23,932 nt of DNA from an uncultured Methanomethylovorans sp. (lineage in GTDB: Archaea > Halobacteriota > Methanosarcinia > Methanosarcinales > Methanosarcinaceae): assembly GCA_937968035.1 (NCBI GenBank), contig CALBTS010000197.1, positions 1 to 23,932 of the forward strand, written 5' to 3'. Positions 1-7,261 of this stretch are shown here, in pieces (the first letter of the stretch is position 1; each line of letters begins with the position of its first letter). Under the pieces are notes generated by a model. That model was not told the DNA's origin. It worked only from the letters and a program-made list of their open reading frames with translations, and ran no database searches. A program made the position numbers and the translations under genes.

Positions 1-296
1 GCTGTTTCAGGACCAGGGATCATACCTTCCGGCAGGCCTATGGCACCGACCGCATATCCCTGGATATTGAGATGTGAATAATCTATTGGGTAATTCTTGT
101 CCCCACCGGCAGTGATCTCCCCGAAGGGTCCAGGGTATATCACTTCACGTCCCCGGAAGGATGACTTGAATATTTCACAGTTGCCGCGACATCCGTCCAG
201 ACAACGTGTACAGATACCTGACATTGGTGTTACATTCTTTGACCTGTTAAAGGTCCGAGTGGCTTCATTTGCGTTTGGCTGTCTTAAGTTTCCCAT
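1..296 (-). CDS. FMN-binding glutamate synthase family protein, N-terminal part (cut by window edge)
   Basis: Only about the first 98 codons are present; the gene runs off the left edge. My translation of the minus strand begins MGNLRQPNANEATRTFN and has a cysteine cluster C29-x2-C32-x3-C36-x3-C40, followed by a REVIYPGPFGEITAG stretch. This matches my memory of the start of archaeal stand-alone glutamate synthase-type FMN proteins (the GltB synthase domain), which make glutamate from 2-oxoglutarate and glutamine-derived ammonia. The cysteines suggest an Fe-S site. The ATG at 296 is preceded by GAGG about 9 bases upstream, which supports this start. The catalytic FMN barrel lies outside the window, so the exact reaction is not testable here. 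It is divergently oriented from the membrane protein at 781. Confidence 0.8.
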   Translation of the reverse strand, partial: MGNLRQPNANEATRTFNRSKNVTPMSGICTRCLDGCRGNCEIFKSSFRGREVIYPGPFGEITAGGDKNYPIDYSHLNIQGYAVGAIGLPEGMIPGPET

Positions 297-461
297 TATT
301 TCACTTCCTCACAATAACACTACCTGCAATGCGGGAATTAGCGCTCTGTGTCCTTACTAATTTAACAGCAATAGGATAGTGGTTGGCTAATACTATTATT
401 TATAATTATTGGAAAACCTTTTATTTAGAATCAGAAGTAAGTAAATGAAAAGTGTATGGTA

Positions 462-488
462 TGTGTAATGTAAATTTACATTATCACA
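462..488. promoter_or_regulatory. 16-bp perfect palindrome with flanking TGTG/CACA arms
   Basis: AATGTAAATTTACATT at 467-482 is a perfect palindrome. TGTG (462-465) and CACA (485-488) continue the symmetry with a one-base offset. It lies between two divergent promoters, so an operator for a dimeric regulator is likely; a transcript hairpin is the alternative. The binding protein is unknown. Confidence 0.55.
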
Positions 489-655
489 TAGTATCTAAAC
501 ATATTATTATGTTGTTTCTATATTTTTACAGGCCGCATCAACCGAAAAAACAAATTTGTGATTCGCTTGTATTCAAAAGTCATAAACAACTTACAATTTT
601 AGAAAGATATCAGTAGTATTCTTGAGTTAATTTTATATTCTAATATGGGATTTAA

Positions 656-669
656 GCCATTAAAATGGC
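656..669. promoter_or_regulatory. Inverted repeat GCCATT-AA-AATGGC upstream of the 781 gene promoter
   Basis: A perfect 6-bp inverted repeat with a 2-bp centre sits about 35 bp upstream of the TATA box at 705-712. The position suits an activator or repressor site. No known motif is recognised. Confidence 0.4.
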
Positions 670-702
670 GAAAATAGTACTGTAGTGTTCGAGAGGCTAT
701 TT

Positions 703-713
703 GACTATATACG
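703..713 (+). promoter_or_regulatory. TATA box for the membrane protein gene at 781
   Basis: GACTATATACG is a good archaeal TATA element about 70 bp before the start codon. A transcript starting about 25 bp downstream would have a leader of about 50 nt. Confidence 0.5.
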
Positions 714-780
714 GAACAAAGGAAGCTTTATCAATAACGGAGCTTTTTGGAAGTCAGTCCCATTTTTGAGGAGTCTGTAA

Positions 781-2715
781 ATGCAGGAAAAGAAGATTGG
801 TGCAACTCATAAGGTGTTAAGATTCATTGCAAGTTTTTTCCCTTTATTCATCATCGCGATGGTTGCTGCGGGCATTGCAATCGCCTATTTTATAGACCGT
901 CCTGATTTTGCGATCAGAGGCTTGTTAGTAGCTGTACCAGCAATATTCTCTGCCATATTCTTGTCAAAAATGTTCAGAAAGGACGTTGGTCATGATGAGT
1001 TCCTTCTCAAAAGCATCTCTTTGAGCCAAAGAACTACGGTTTTAGCTTTTATAACGCTTTATCTATTATCCATCATATTCCTGTTCTTAAGTGCCACAAG
1101 AACATGGTATTACTTTGGAACAGTTACATTGGCCTATATCTTGGTTTTGAATCAGATATTCTCCAAGTCTTCAAAAGCTTATATTATTCTTATAGAGCTG
1201 TTCCTGTTGAGTTTAAACTTGATCTATAGTGTCACGCTAAAATATTCTCTGTATTTTGGCGGAACAGATATCATGTCTCATCTATTTCTCTCGGAAGTAA
1301 CTTATCTCTCGGGTCACGTGGCTCCCGGGGACCTGAGCACTTTTTATGCAAGCTTCCCCTTATTCCATATTTTTAACTCTGAGCTTTCTTATTTATTAGG
1401 GCTGGATCTGCAAACAGCTTACTTCATCGGTTCAGGTTTGATCTATTCAGCACTGTTCATTTTCATATACTATTTCTTTATGAAAACTACAAATAACTCC
1501 ACATTTTCCCTTTTGTCATGTATGGTGTATTCTGCAAGCGGCACTGTTATCTATTACGGTATGTACATGATCACAAGGACTTTAGCTTATGCAGGCCTGA
1601 TAATAATCCTATATCTGTTGTACAAAAAAGATGAAAATAATCGTGGTTTTGCTTATCAGGGACTTGCTATACTCCTCACCATATTTTTAGTGGTCGTTCA
1701 TCAGGTTTCGGCTGCTCAGATAGCAATTGTATTGTTCCTTCTTCTGGTATGTGAACATATCCTGTCAAATGAAAACTATATCAATACCACATATTTTTCA
1801 TTGTTCTCCGCAATGTTCATGGGTTATTGGTTCTACTTTGCAAATGTCTTCGTGGAAGAATTGTTGCTAAGCAGATCTGACATTCAATTTTATGAAGAGT
1901 TCCAGATCAAAGAAACCGTGCAGATGGGTTATGAGTGGATATATATATTAAATCATCTTGACGTTTCTGTATTTTTGTTCTTTGCTCTGATCGGGATAGG
2001 TTATCTTCTGTGGGATCGTATCAAAGCCAATAAAAGGAACTATGTAGATTACTTCTCGGTGTTCGCGCTTTTTGCTTTACTTACACTTGTGCTTTATATC
2101 CCTACTCCAATTCAGACCCTTTGGCAAACAATGACCTTATTCAGATTTGACAGGTTCATGTTGCTGATAAGTCCTTTCATGGCATTTGTTATGGCTGCAG
2201 GTATTTACATTCTTTATTCGCATCTCTCAGACAATGGCAAAAAGCCAGGCTGGATGATCGTTATTTCCGTTCTGGTGGCTATTTTTGTGCTCACTTCCAT
2301 CTATTATAATGGTCCGGAATCAAAGCCGATCTTGTCAGATCCTGTCAGAGAATACTTTACTTCAGATGAGATCCAGGGATTTAATTATTTTATGGATCAC
2401 GTTGATCCCGGATCTGCATTGTACTCTGATTATCACGCACACAGATTTTTCATTCAACAAAACTTCAGTAAATCGGAGGAGTTGGACTTACCTTTCTTCA
2501 GAAGTTATACCATTTCGGATGTTGATGAAATTCCAACTTATGACGGATATGTGGTCATAAGACAAAAGCAGTTCCTGGATGGAGGTATATATACTGGTTC
2601 CGGTTCCTCTAATTTCCTTTATGGTCCGGAAGATGGGAATGATGTAGCATTATCGAGTTCATTATCAAAAGACGCTAAAATTTACTCAAATTCAGGGGTT
2701 GAACTGTATCTTTGA
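781..2715 (+). CDS. Polytopic membrane protein, probable GT-C-like surface glycan protein
   Basis: A 644-residue integral membrane protein. I count roughly a dozen hydrophobic helices over residues 12-510 and a soluble, probably extracytoplasmic C-terminal tail of about 130 residues. After the early helices there is a GGTD motif (160-163) with a nearby histidine (H167). An acidic residue in an early external loop is typical of GT-C-fold lipid-linked sugar transferases, so a role in cell-surface or N-glycan assembly is inferred, not shown. GAGGAG seven bases before ATG 781 sets the start. The next gene is a GT-B glycosyltransferase 97 bp downstream on the same strand, which supports a glycan role. 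Polysaccharide polymerase-like functions are alternatives. Confidence 0.7.
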   Translation: MQEKKIGATHKVLRFIASFFPLFIIAMVAAGIAIAYFIDRPDFAIRGLLVAVPAIFSAIFLSKMFRKDVGHDEFLLKSISLSQRTTVLAFITLYLLSIIFLFLSATRTWYYFGTVTLAYILVLNQIFSKSSKAYIILIELFLLSLNLIYSVTLKYSLYFGGTDIMSHLFLSEVTYLSGHVAPGDLSTFYASFPLFHIFNSELSYLLGLDLQTAYFIGSGLIYSALFIFIYYFFMKTTNNSTFSLLSCMVYSASGTVIYYGMYMITRTLAYAGLIIILYLLYKKDENNRGFAYQGLAILLTIFLVVVHQVSAAQIAIVLFLLLVCEHILSNENYINTTYFSLFSAMFMGYWFYFANVFVEELLLSRSDIQFYEEFQIKETVQMGYEWIYILNHLDVSVFLFFALIGIGYLLWDRIKANKRNYVDYFSVFALFALLTLVLYIPTPIQTLWQTMTLFRFDRFMLLISPFMAFVMAAGIYILYSHLSDNGKKPGWMIVISVLVAIFVLTSIYYNGPESKPILSDPVREYFTSDEIQGFNYFMDHVDPGSALYSDYHAHRFFIQQNFSKSEELDLPFFRSYTISDVDEIPTYDGYVVIRQKQFLDGGIYTGSGSSNFLYGPEDGNDVALSSSLSKDAKIYSNSGVELYL

Positions 2716-2812
2716 GATGTGGGGCCCTGATCATGTTATGCTCTTCATCTCGGACAATCATCCTGAATTATAAAGAATCGGGTATGCGATCAAGTCACTC
2801 TAACCTTCTGTA

Positions 2813-3970
2813 ATGTTGTTTTCCATGACATCTAAGAAAGGCTTTATATTAATGGCTACTGTGCCTTCGTATAGTGTTGTGCAGTCTTCGAGGGCCTTGC
2901 ATATATTTTCCGAACTCAGTAAAGAGTTCCAAGACATGTATCTTATCATGCAGTCCTATGACAAGAATGAGGTCGAGATGGACAATTTGATCCAGGTACG
3001 ACCTTTCATAAGCATGGATGGTAGTTTTTCTTTATTGAAAGGAATGCTCTACAGGCTTCAATTAACACTTTTTGCATTCAGGTTTGCAATACGTCATCAT
3101 CTGGATTTTGCTATATTGCGGGGATATGACTCAATTATGCTATTGGTCTTATTGAAACTCATAGGTGTCAGGGTGTATTCTGATTTCCATGGTAAGTATG
3201 ATCTGGAATTATCTCAACGGGGAAAACATCTGAGAAGTTTTTTTGTCAAATACATCGATAAGACCACTTTAAAGTTCAGTGATCGCATCATTGTTGTCAG
3301 TGAAGGCATTGAGGCTCAAATACAGGAATACAAAGAAAAGTGTATCTTGATACCTAATGGTATAGATGTGCAAAAGATCGATGATGCAAATACTGATGTT
3401 CATACATTTGATCTCAAGGGCTATAAAAAGGTCGTGGGTTTTGTCGGTAACTGGGAATCTTTCATGAACGTAGAGGACATGTGCCAGGCAGCCGAATACA
3501 TTCCTGATGTTTTGTTTGTCATAGTGGGTGAAGGTTTCAATGCTTCCCAGTTGATGGAAAAATATAGGATATATGATAATGTGATCTTTGCAGGTCGCAG
3601 GCCACAGAAAGAAGCATTTTCAATAATGTACAAGTTCGATATTTGCATTTTACCTTATGATAAAATGGATGCGCATTCAAGGTATCCTGGTTTCTTTTCA
3701 TCCAGAAAGACAAAAGAGTATATTGCCGCCGGTAAACCCATTATTGTTGCTGATGTTATCGGAAAGGAATCCTGTCTGATTCCCGGTTATAACTGTGTGC
3801 TGTACGAATCAAGAGATCCCAGAGACCTCGCTGATAAGATCTCAGAACTGTTTAGTGATACTTCTCTGCTCGCTTCCATGGGTAAGAATAACTTTGAAAT
3901 GAGAGAGCGTTTCACATGGAATTATTTGATACAAAATTCTGGCATCATTAAGGACCTTCAAGGAAACTGA
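2813..3970 (+). CDS. GT-B glycosyltransferase, GT4-like
   Basis: A 385-residue cytoplasmic glycosyltransferase of the two-Rossmann (GT-B) type. Visible are an N-terminal domain with RALHIFSELSK, an interdomain ILIPNGIDVQKID segment typical of the family, KVVGFVGNW beginning the C-terminal domain, and the nucleotide-sugar-binding stretch KTKEYIAAGKPIIV near residues 300-315. The length is normal. It would transfer a sugar from an activated donor to a lipid-linked or protein-linked acceptor; donor and acceptor cannot be told. The start is uncertain: ATG 2813 has no clear ribosome binding site, whereas ATG 2852 is preceded by GAAAGG. It is probably cotranscribed with the membrane protein upstream. 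Confidence 0.85.
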   Translation: MLFSMTSKKGFILMATVPSYSVVQSSRALHIFSELSKEFQDMYLIMQSYDKNEVEMDNLIQVRPFISMDGSFSLLKGMLYRLQLTLFAFRFAIRHHLDFAILRGYDSIMLLVLLKLIGVRVYSDFHGKYDLELSQRGKHLRSFFVKYIDKTTLKFSDRIIVVSEGIEAQIQEYKEKCILIPNGIDVQKIDDANTDVHTFDLKGYKKVVGFVGNWESFMNVEDMCQAAEYIPDVLFVIVGEGFNASQLMEKYRIYDNVIFAGRRPQKEAFSIMYKFDICILPYDKMDAHSRYPGFFSSRKTKEYIAAGKPIIVADVIGKESCLIPGYNCVLYESRDPRDLADKISELFSDTSLLASMGKNNFEMRERFTWNYLIQNSGIIKDLQGN

Positions 3971-3992
3971 CGGTCATAATAAGCTATTTCTT

Positions 3993-4026
3993 GTTCCTGT
4001 CAGGACCAACACATTTAACTTTTTTT
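3993..4026 (+). terminator. Probable transcription end of the glycan gene pair
   Basis: A short inverted repeat TCCTG-T-CAGGA (3995-4005) is followed by a T7 run at 4020-4026, shortly after the glycosyltransferase stop. T-tracts terminate archaeal RNA polymerase; the hairpin itself is weak. Confidence 0.45.
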
Positions 4027-4135
4027 AATATAGACCTAATTAATTTGTGAAACATGTGGATTATTTTTGTTTTTATCGTCTATTTATTGTTTTTATTTAT
4101 CCGGGATTGGCAGTATTAAGGTAAGGGAATACAAA

Positions 4136-4146
4136 CTTATATATAT
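4136..4146 (+). promoter_or_regulatory. TATA box for the corrinoid-domain gene
   Basis: CTTATATATAT is a strong archaeal TATA element. Initiation about 25-30 bp downstream would give an unusually long leader of about 180 nt before the start at 4352. Long leaders are also known for mtaCB transcripts of methylotrophic methanogens. Confidence 0.5.
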
Positions 4147-4222
4147 GGCAAGTTTTATAAAAATATCTAAATTAATGCACCCAAGCAAGATGCAAATATG
4201 GCTCAAATTAAGCTGAGCTACT

Positions 4223-4260
4223 ATATATTCACTATACTTTACATGATAACATATATTCAC
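4223..4260 (+). repeat. Direct repeat ATATATTCAC, two copies
   Basis: The same 10 bp occurs at 4223-4232 and 4251-4260, separated by 18 bp, in the leader of the corrinoid-domain gene. The 28-bp period is close to three helical turns, compatible with a protein-binding array. The function is unknown. Confidence 0.4.
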
Positions 4261-4318
4261 AGTTGATAATCTATTTATCAACTCGTGTTATTTTGTTATC
4301 TGAAGGCTGAAACCTTCA
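4261..4318 (+). promoter_or_regulatory. Two hairpins in the leader of the corrinoid-domain gene
   Basis: AGTTGATAA (4261-4269) pairs perfectly with TTATCAACT (4275-4283) across a 5-nt loop. TGAAGG (4301-4306) pairs with CCTTCA (4313-4318) across a 6-nt loop. Both lie in the predicted 5' untranslated RNA and end 33 nt before the start codon. They may control translation or stability; neither matches a riboswitch I recognise. Confidence 0.45.
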
Positions 4319-4351
4319 AAGTATAGGGGATAAAAACAAGAGAAACACCTG

Positions 4352-4675
4352 ATGATTATCATGCAAGTTGAAACAGAAGCCACAAACCTTATTGCAAAGG
4401 CAAAGAAGGCGATCATTGAACACGATAACAGCACCGCAAAGCAAGTGTCTTATGAGGCACTGGATGCAGGCATAAGCCCTCTGGAAGTCATAGAGCTTGG
4501 TTTCATCGAAGGGATGAAGATACTAGGCGACCTTTTCGAACATGGGGACATAGATCTCCAGGAAATATTTGAAGCATCCCTGACCATGAACATAGGTATT
4601 GATGTCCTGAGACCACATATTATGTCTTCTCCGGAGAATGCATGCGCATTTGAGGACCTTGTGCTGGGAATCTGA
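4352..4675 (+). CDS. Stand-alone corrinoid-protein helical (cap) domain, no B12-binding domain
   Basis: A 107-residue protein resembling the N-terminal four-helix domain of methyltransferase corrinoid proteins such as MtaC, MtbC and MttC. The line-up with MtaC from this window covers the AKAKKAIIEHD, ALDAGISPLEVIELG and EGMKILGDLFEHG segments, where MtaC has KAIFEGEEDD, ASGANPIKMIDD and PGMKIVTDLYDQG. The chain stops at EDLVLGI, exactly where the first strand of the B12 domain would begin, so the DxHxxG cobalt-ligand motif is absent. No remnant of the missing domain is readable in the next frame region. It cannot bind cobalamin in the usual base-off/His-on way. A regulatory or partner-docking role, or a decayed gene, are the options. 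The start could also be ATG 4361; neither has a clear ribosome binding site. It converges on the unknown gene 22 bp away. Confidence 0.7.
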   Translation: MIIMQVETEATNLIAKAKKAIIEHDNSTAKQVSYEALDAGISPLEVIELGFIEGMKILGDLFEHGDIDLQEIFEASLTMNIGIDVLRPHIMSSPENACAFEDLVLGI

Positions 4676-4697
4676 AATACCCGCACAAGCGTCTATT

Positions 4698-5330
4698 TCA
4701 TTGTTCCCCTTCAATGTATCCTGCAAGGGCATCCAGAGTATCGAATATTAATGTTCTTTCTGCAGTGAATTCGCAGACTGGCTGTCCCAGCTCCAATAGT
4801 GTGCGGATGTTCTGCATTCTGGAAAGACGGAAGCTTTCCAGCTTATACATTACCTTTTTTCCGTTTATATACAAAGGCAATTTCCATGCTGTATCGTTCC
4901 CGGATATAATGGGTGTTTCCATTCTTTCCAGGTTATTGGAAACATCAGTTATTTTATAGCCTGCTCTCTCCATCTCTTCAAGATCTTCAAACGAACGTGG
5001 TGTTATTAACTCCGTTCTTCTGATCAACGGTTCCGAATCATCAGGAAAGCCAGGAGGAGGTACATTAAAAGCTATAATTGATATGTTGCCTCTCTTCGCT
5101 TCCAAGAATGCATCTATACTTTGTTCTTTCAGTTGCTCCGGCGATAATTCTTTCTCAATGGCTATAATATCCGGATCATGAGACTCATTCTCAGAGGCTA
5201 CAATTCCTGAAGGAACATATTCCCAACGCGTTATCCTTGTAGTGTAACCTGTTCTTTCAAGCAGTACATATAATTGGTATAGGTCATGCATATTCTTGTC
5301 ACTTGTTTCCCTATAATGTATTATTATCAA
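4698..5330 (-). CDS. Hypothetical protein, unrecognised
   Basis: A 210-residue soluble-looking, acidic protein with no signal peptide or membrane segment. I do not recognise a family. Predicted elements alternate: a strand (IIIHY), a helix (LYQLYVLLER), a strand near ISIIAFNVPPP, then a region with many aromatic and charged residues and a C-terminal helix. The first codon drawn here is TTG with no ribosome binding site. ATG 5291 (residue 14) has GTGA seven bases upstream and may be the true start, but the in-frame strand before it looks coding. Its 3' end is 22 bp from the corrinoid-domain gene on the opposite strand. That gives convergence but no operon evidence. Confidence 0.6.
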   Translation of the reverse strand: MIIIHYRETSDKNMHDLYQLYVLLERTGYTTRITRWEYVPSGIVASENESHDPDIIAIEKELSPEQLKEQSIDAFLEAKRGNISIIAFNVPPPGFPDDSEPLIRRTELITPRSFEDLEEMERAGYKITDVSNNLERMETPIISGNDTAWKLPLYINGKKVMYKLESFRLSRMQNIRTLLELGQPVCEFTAERTLIFDTLDALAGYIEGEQ

Positions 5331-5467
5331 AAGATATTATGTTTTTCTTTAAGCAGCTTAATTCCAGCTATCTTAGAGCATTATTTCTTCTGCTTTACAT
5401 TTTGGAATCGAGTTCTTCTCCAGAGCCAGTTCAATGTTCTATGCTGCATAAAGATGTAAGGAAAGTT

Positions 5468-5480
5468 TTAAAATATATAC
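5468..5480 (+). promoter_or_regulatory. TATA box for the acyltransferase gene
   Basis: TTAAAATATATAC lies about 45 bp before the chosen ATG at 5522. The implied transcript start near 5500 leaves a short leader and argues against the upstream TTG at 5504. Confidence 0.5.
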
Positions 5481-5521
5481 GTTGATTAAAACTTCTATAG
5501 TAATTGAAGATTGGTGTCATA

Positions 5522-6118
5522 ATGGCATTTGGGAATATTTTTAGGATACTATATTCTGCTAAGTCTTTCTTAAGAGTTAACATCAAGAGTCTGATGTTCA
5601 GAGAAAAGATGATGTTGGAAAAAAATGTATTCATTGGAAGGAATGTGCTCATAGACCCTGGGTACAATTGGCTGGTCTCTATTGGAAATGATTCTGTTCT
5701 ATCATATGGGACCATTGTTCTGGCACATGATGGCAGTCTTAGGAATTATACAGGTTATACAAGGGTCGGGAAAGTTTCTATTGGTTCCAATACTTTCATT
5801 GGTGCAGGTAGCATCATAATGCCTGGTGTTAGCATAGGGGACAATGTAGTTATTGGTGCAGGGAGCGTTGTTACAAAGAACGTTCCTGATAATTCGGTGG
5901 CTGTGGGCAATCCCGCAGTTATAGTTGGTTCCATCTCTAAACTAATCAATAAGCACATAAATAATATGCACAAATGTCCGGTTTACGAAAAGATGTCAAA
6001 ACAGACAACGGAAATTATAAAAGAAGAGCTGAAAGAAGGATCTGCATACATCCGGACTTGTTTTGGTAAGGATCTAATTTCAGTAGAAGAGATGAATGAC
6101 AGTAGTAAGAATATGTAA
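5522..6118 (+). CDS. Hexapeptide-repeat (left-handed beta-helix) acyltransferase
   Basis: A 198-residue protein of the LacA/NodL/WbbJ acyltransferase type. The imperfect hexapeptide repeats run through VSIGSNTFIGAGSIIMPG and VSIGDNVVIGAGSVVTK, followed by the diagnostic VPDNSVAVGNPA turn near residues 130-140. HDGS upstream contains the likely catalytic histidine. Enzymes of this class move an acetyl group from acetyl-CoA onto a sugar hydroxyl or amine; the acceptor is unknown. The start at 5522 is chosen because GGTG lies six bases upstream and a TATA box lies at 5468-5480. A C-terminal tail of about 50 residues follows the helix domain. Proximity to the glycosyltransferase suggests surface-glycan modification. 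Confidence 0.85.
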   Translation: MAFGNIFRILYSAKSFLRVNIKSLMFREKMMLEKNVFIGRNVLIDPGYNWLVSIGNDSVLSYGTIVLAHDGSLRNYTGYTRVGKVSIGSNTFIGAGSIIMPGVSIGDNVVIGAGSVVTKNVPDNSVAVGNPAVIVGSISKLINKHINNMHKCPVYEKMSKQTTEIIKEELKEGSAYIRTCFGKDLISVEEMNDSSKNM

Positions 6119-6135
6119 AAAGTCTAATTACAGGC

Positions 6136-6162
6136 AAGTCCTCAGAAGTAAGTCTTCAGAAG
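6136..6162. repeat. 13-bp direct repeat with one mismatch, nearly tandem
   Basis: AAGTCCTCAGAAG (6136-6148) and AAGTCTTCAGAAG (6150-6162) are separated by one base between two convergent genes. Replication slippage is the simplest explanation. Confidence 0.4.
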
Positions 6163-6220
6163 ATAGAAGGCGTTTAATTCTGATGATTTTTGATCTGCGT
6201 TATATTAATTCATGGCATGT

Positions 6221-7138
6221 TCATTTTAATTTTGCAGTTGTTCTATTCCGGGCACAGATCCGGAACAGGTTCACCACACCATGACAGTTGCAGGCAGTAG
6301 CTATAAAAAAGATATCTTTTGTTGCGATCATATCCTCGGTTTTATCTTCATATGCATCAGGAGAAAGTGCATATTCATACATTTCCAGTAGATTCTGTTT
6401 CATATCGGCACCTCTCATTGCACCGATACCCGGTTTCATCTGGTAGCTTTCGAAAACCCAACCTTTGATCCAGGGAAACAGATCCCGTAAATAGTTTGTT
6501 ATTGTCTTTGGCTTCTCTCTTCTGAAATTCGGACAAAACTTCTCAGGGCCAGGGCATCCATCCGGGCATATCTCTCCAGGTCTGGCGTATGATAGCATAG
6601 CTATTCCCTGTGCAGGATAAAGGCCAGCTCTAATGCTTTCCGGAAATTTTGATGTGAATTGTTCAAAGAATCTCATCATATCTTCATCTTCAGGTGAAAT
6701 GCAGATCTCTGTGACAGTCTGATCATCTCTGTTCAGGCAATTAAGATATTCCTTCATCAGATATGCGGCCATATGACAGGGAATGGCAGGTATGATATAT
6801 TCAGGTATTCCAAAGGACAGGATAAAAGGGACTGCATCGAGTCCCGAACAATAAAAATATATCTCTGAGCTTTCTTTCTCAAGCGGGGATGCTAATTTGC
6901 CTTCCAGGAGCTTACGCAGAGCACTTGCATCTTTTATGAGCTCTGTGCCAGAAGAGGCCGGAGCATTTCTATCTTTATCCAGCACAAGTACAAGCGGAAG
7001 TCTATCCTTACGTGCATGTTCCAAGAAGCTTGCACCTATTTTACCACCACCCACTACCAGATAATATCCCCTGATAACAGGCAGGGACCTAAGATCTTCT
7101 ATTAGATCTTCTATTCTGTCATTTGAACTCATTGGCAT
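6221..7138 (-). CDS. Hypothetical protein, Rossmann-like N-terminus with cysteine motifs
   Basis: A 305-residue protein I do not recognise by name. YLVVGGGKIGASFLEHA (about residues 26-42) is a glycine-rich nucleotide-binding loop, followed by LVLVLDKD, where an acidic residue ends strand 2, as in NAD(P)-binding TrkA-N-like folds. Cysteines cluster at C191-x3-C195-x6-C202 (CPDGCPGPEKFC) and near the end as C283-x-C285-H286, which could hold an Fe-S cluster or zinc. A redox or sensor role is inferred only. The start at ATG 7138 is chosen because GGGAG lies five bases upstream; a GTG at 7201 would add 21 residues but has no ribosome binding site. It is divergent from the TM-repeat protein, sharing a symmetric promoter region. 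Confidence 0.65.
   Translation of the reverse strand: MPMSSNDRIEDLIEDLRSLPVIRGYYLVVGGGKIGASFLEHARKDRLPLVLVLDKDRNAPASSGTELIKDASALRKLLEGKLASPLEKESSEIYFYCSGLDAVPFILSFGIPEYIIPAIPCHMAAYLMKEYLNCLNRDDQTVTEICISPEDEDMMRFFEQFTSKFPESIRAGLYPAQGIAMLSYARPGEICPDGCPGPEKFCPNFRREKPKTITNYLRDLFPWIKGWVFESYQMKPGIGAMRGADMKQNLLEMYEYALSPDAYEDKTEDMIATKDIFFIATACNCHGVVNLFRICARNRTTAKLK
7092..7115. repeat. Perfect 12-bp tandem duplication inside a gene
   Basis: AGATCTTCTATT is repeated twice head-to-tail. On the minus strand it encodes the repeated residues IEDL-IEDL near the N-terminus of the Rossmann-like protein. It is in frame, so the gene is not broken. Confidence 0.7.
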
Positions 7139-7261
7139 ATTAGCTCCCATTTTAAAGGTTTCTTTTTTCCTACAGATAAATGTATCATTCTCTTGTTTCA
7201 CAAGGATATTTTATATGAAAATAATTGCAGACTGCCATCTTTGTAAATTGGCTGAGTAACA

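Larger units (their letters stand above)
297..780. other. AT-rich divergent intergenic region
   Basis: This 484-bp gap has no convincing gene. It holds a TATA-like tract for the leftward gene around 396-410, a 16-bp perfect palindrome at 467-482, a 6+6 inverted repeat at 656-669, and a TATA box for the rightward gene at about 705-712. Base composition is strongly AT-rich compared with the flanking genes. Confidence 0.7.
3971..4351. other. Intergenic region holding the promoter and structured leader of the corrinoid-domain gene
   Basis: This 381-bp gap contains the T7 terminator above, a TATA box at 4136-4146, a pair of 10-bp direct repeats and two hairpins. The 62-codon reading frame on the minus strand (4093-4281) has no ribosome binding site or protein-like composition and is not counted as a gene. 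Confidence 0.6.

Noticed and set aside
97..360. 87-codon open frame on the plus strand
   Set aside because: It lies antisense to the glutamate synthase-type gene, whose translation matches a known N-terminus with a cysteine cluster.
4093..4281. 62-codon open frame on the minus strand in the 3971-4351 gap
   Set aside because: No ribosome binding site, AT-driven composition, and it overlaps the promoter and hairpins of the plus-strand gene.
4676..4760. Possible remnant of a B12-binding domain after the cap-domain gene (frameshift idea)
   Set aside because: The in-frame continuation shows no DxHxxG or Rossmann-like pattern and the region is soon occupied by the convergent gene.
5303..5485. 60-codon plus-strand frame before the acyltransferase
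   Set aside because: It overlaps the start of the minus-strand gene and the acyltransferase promoter, and has no ribosome binding site or recognisable content.
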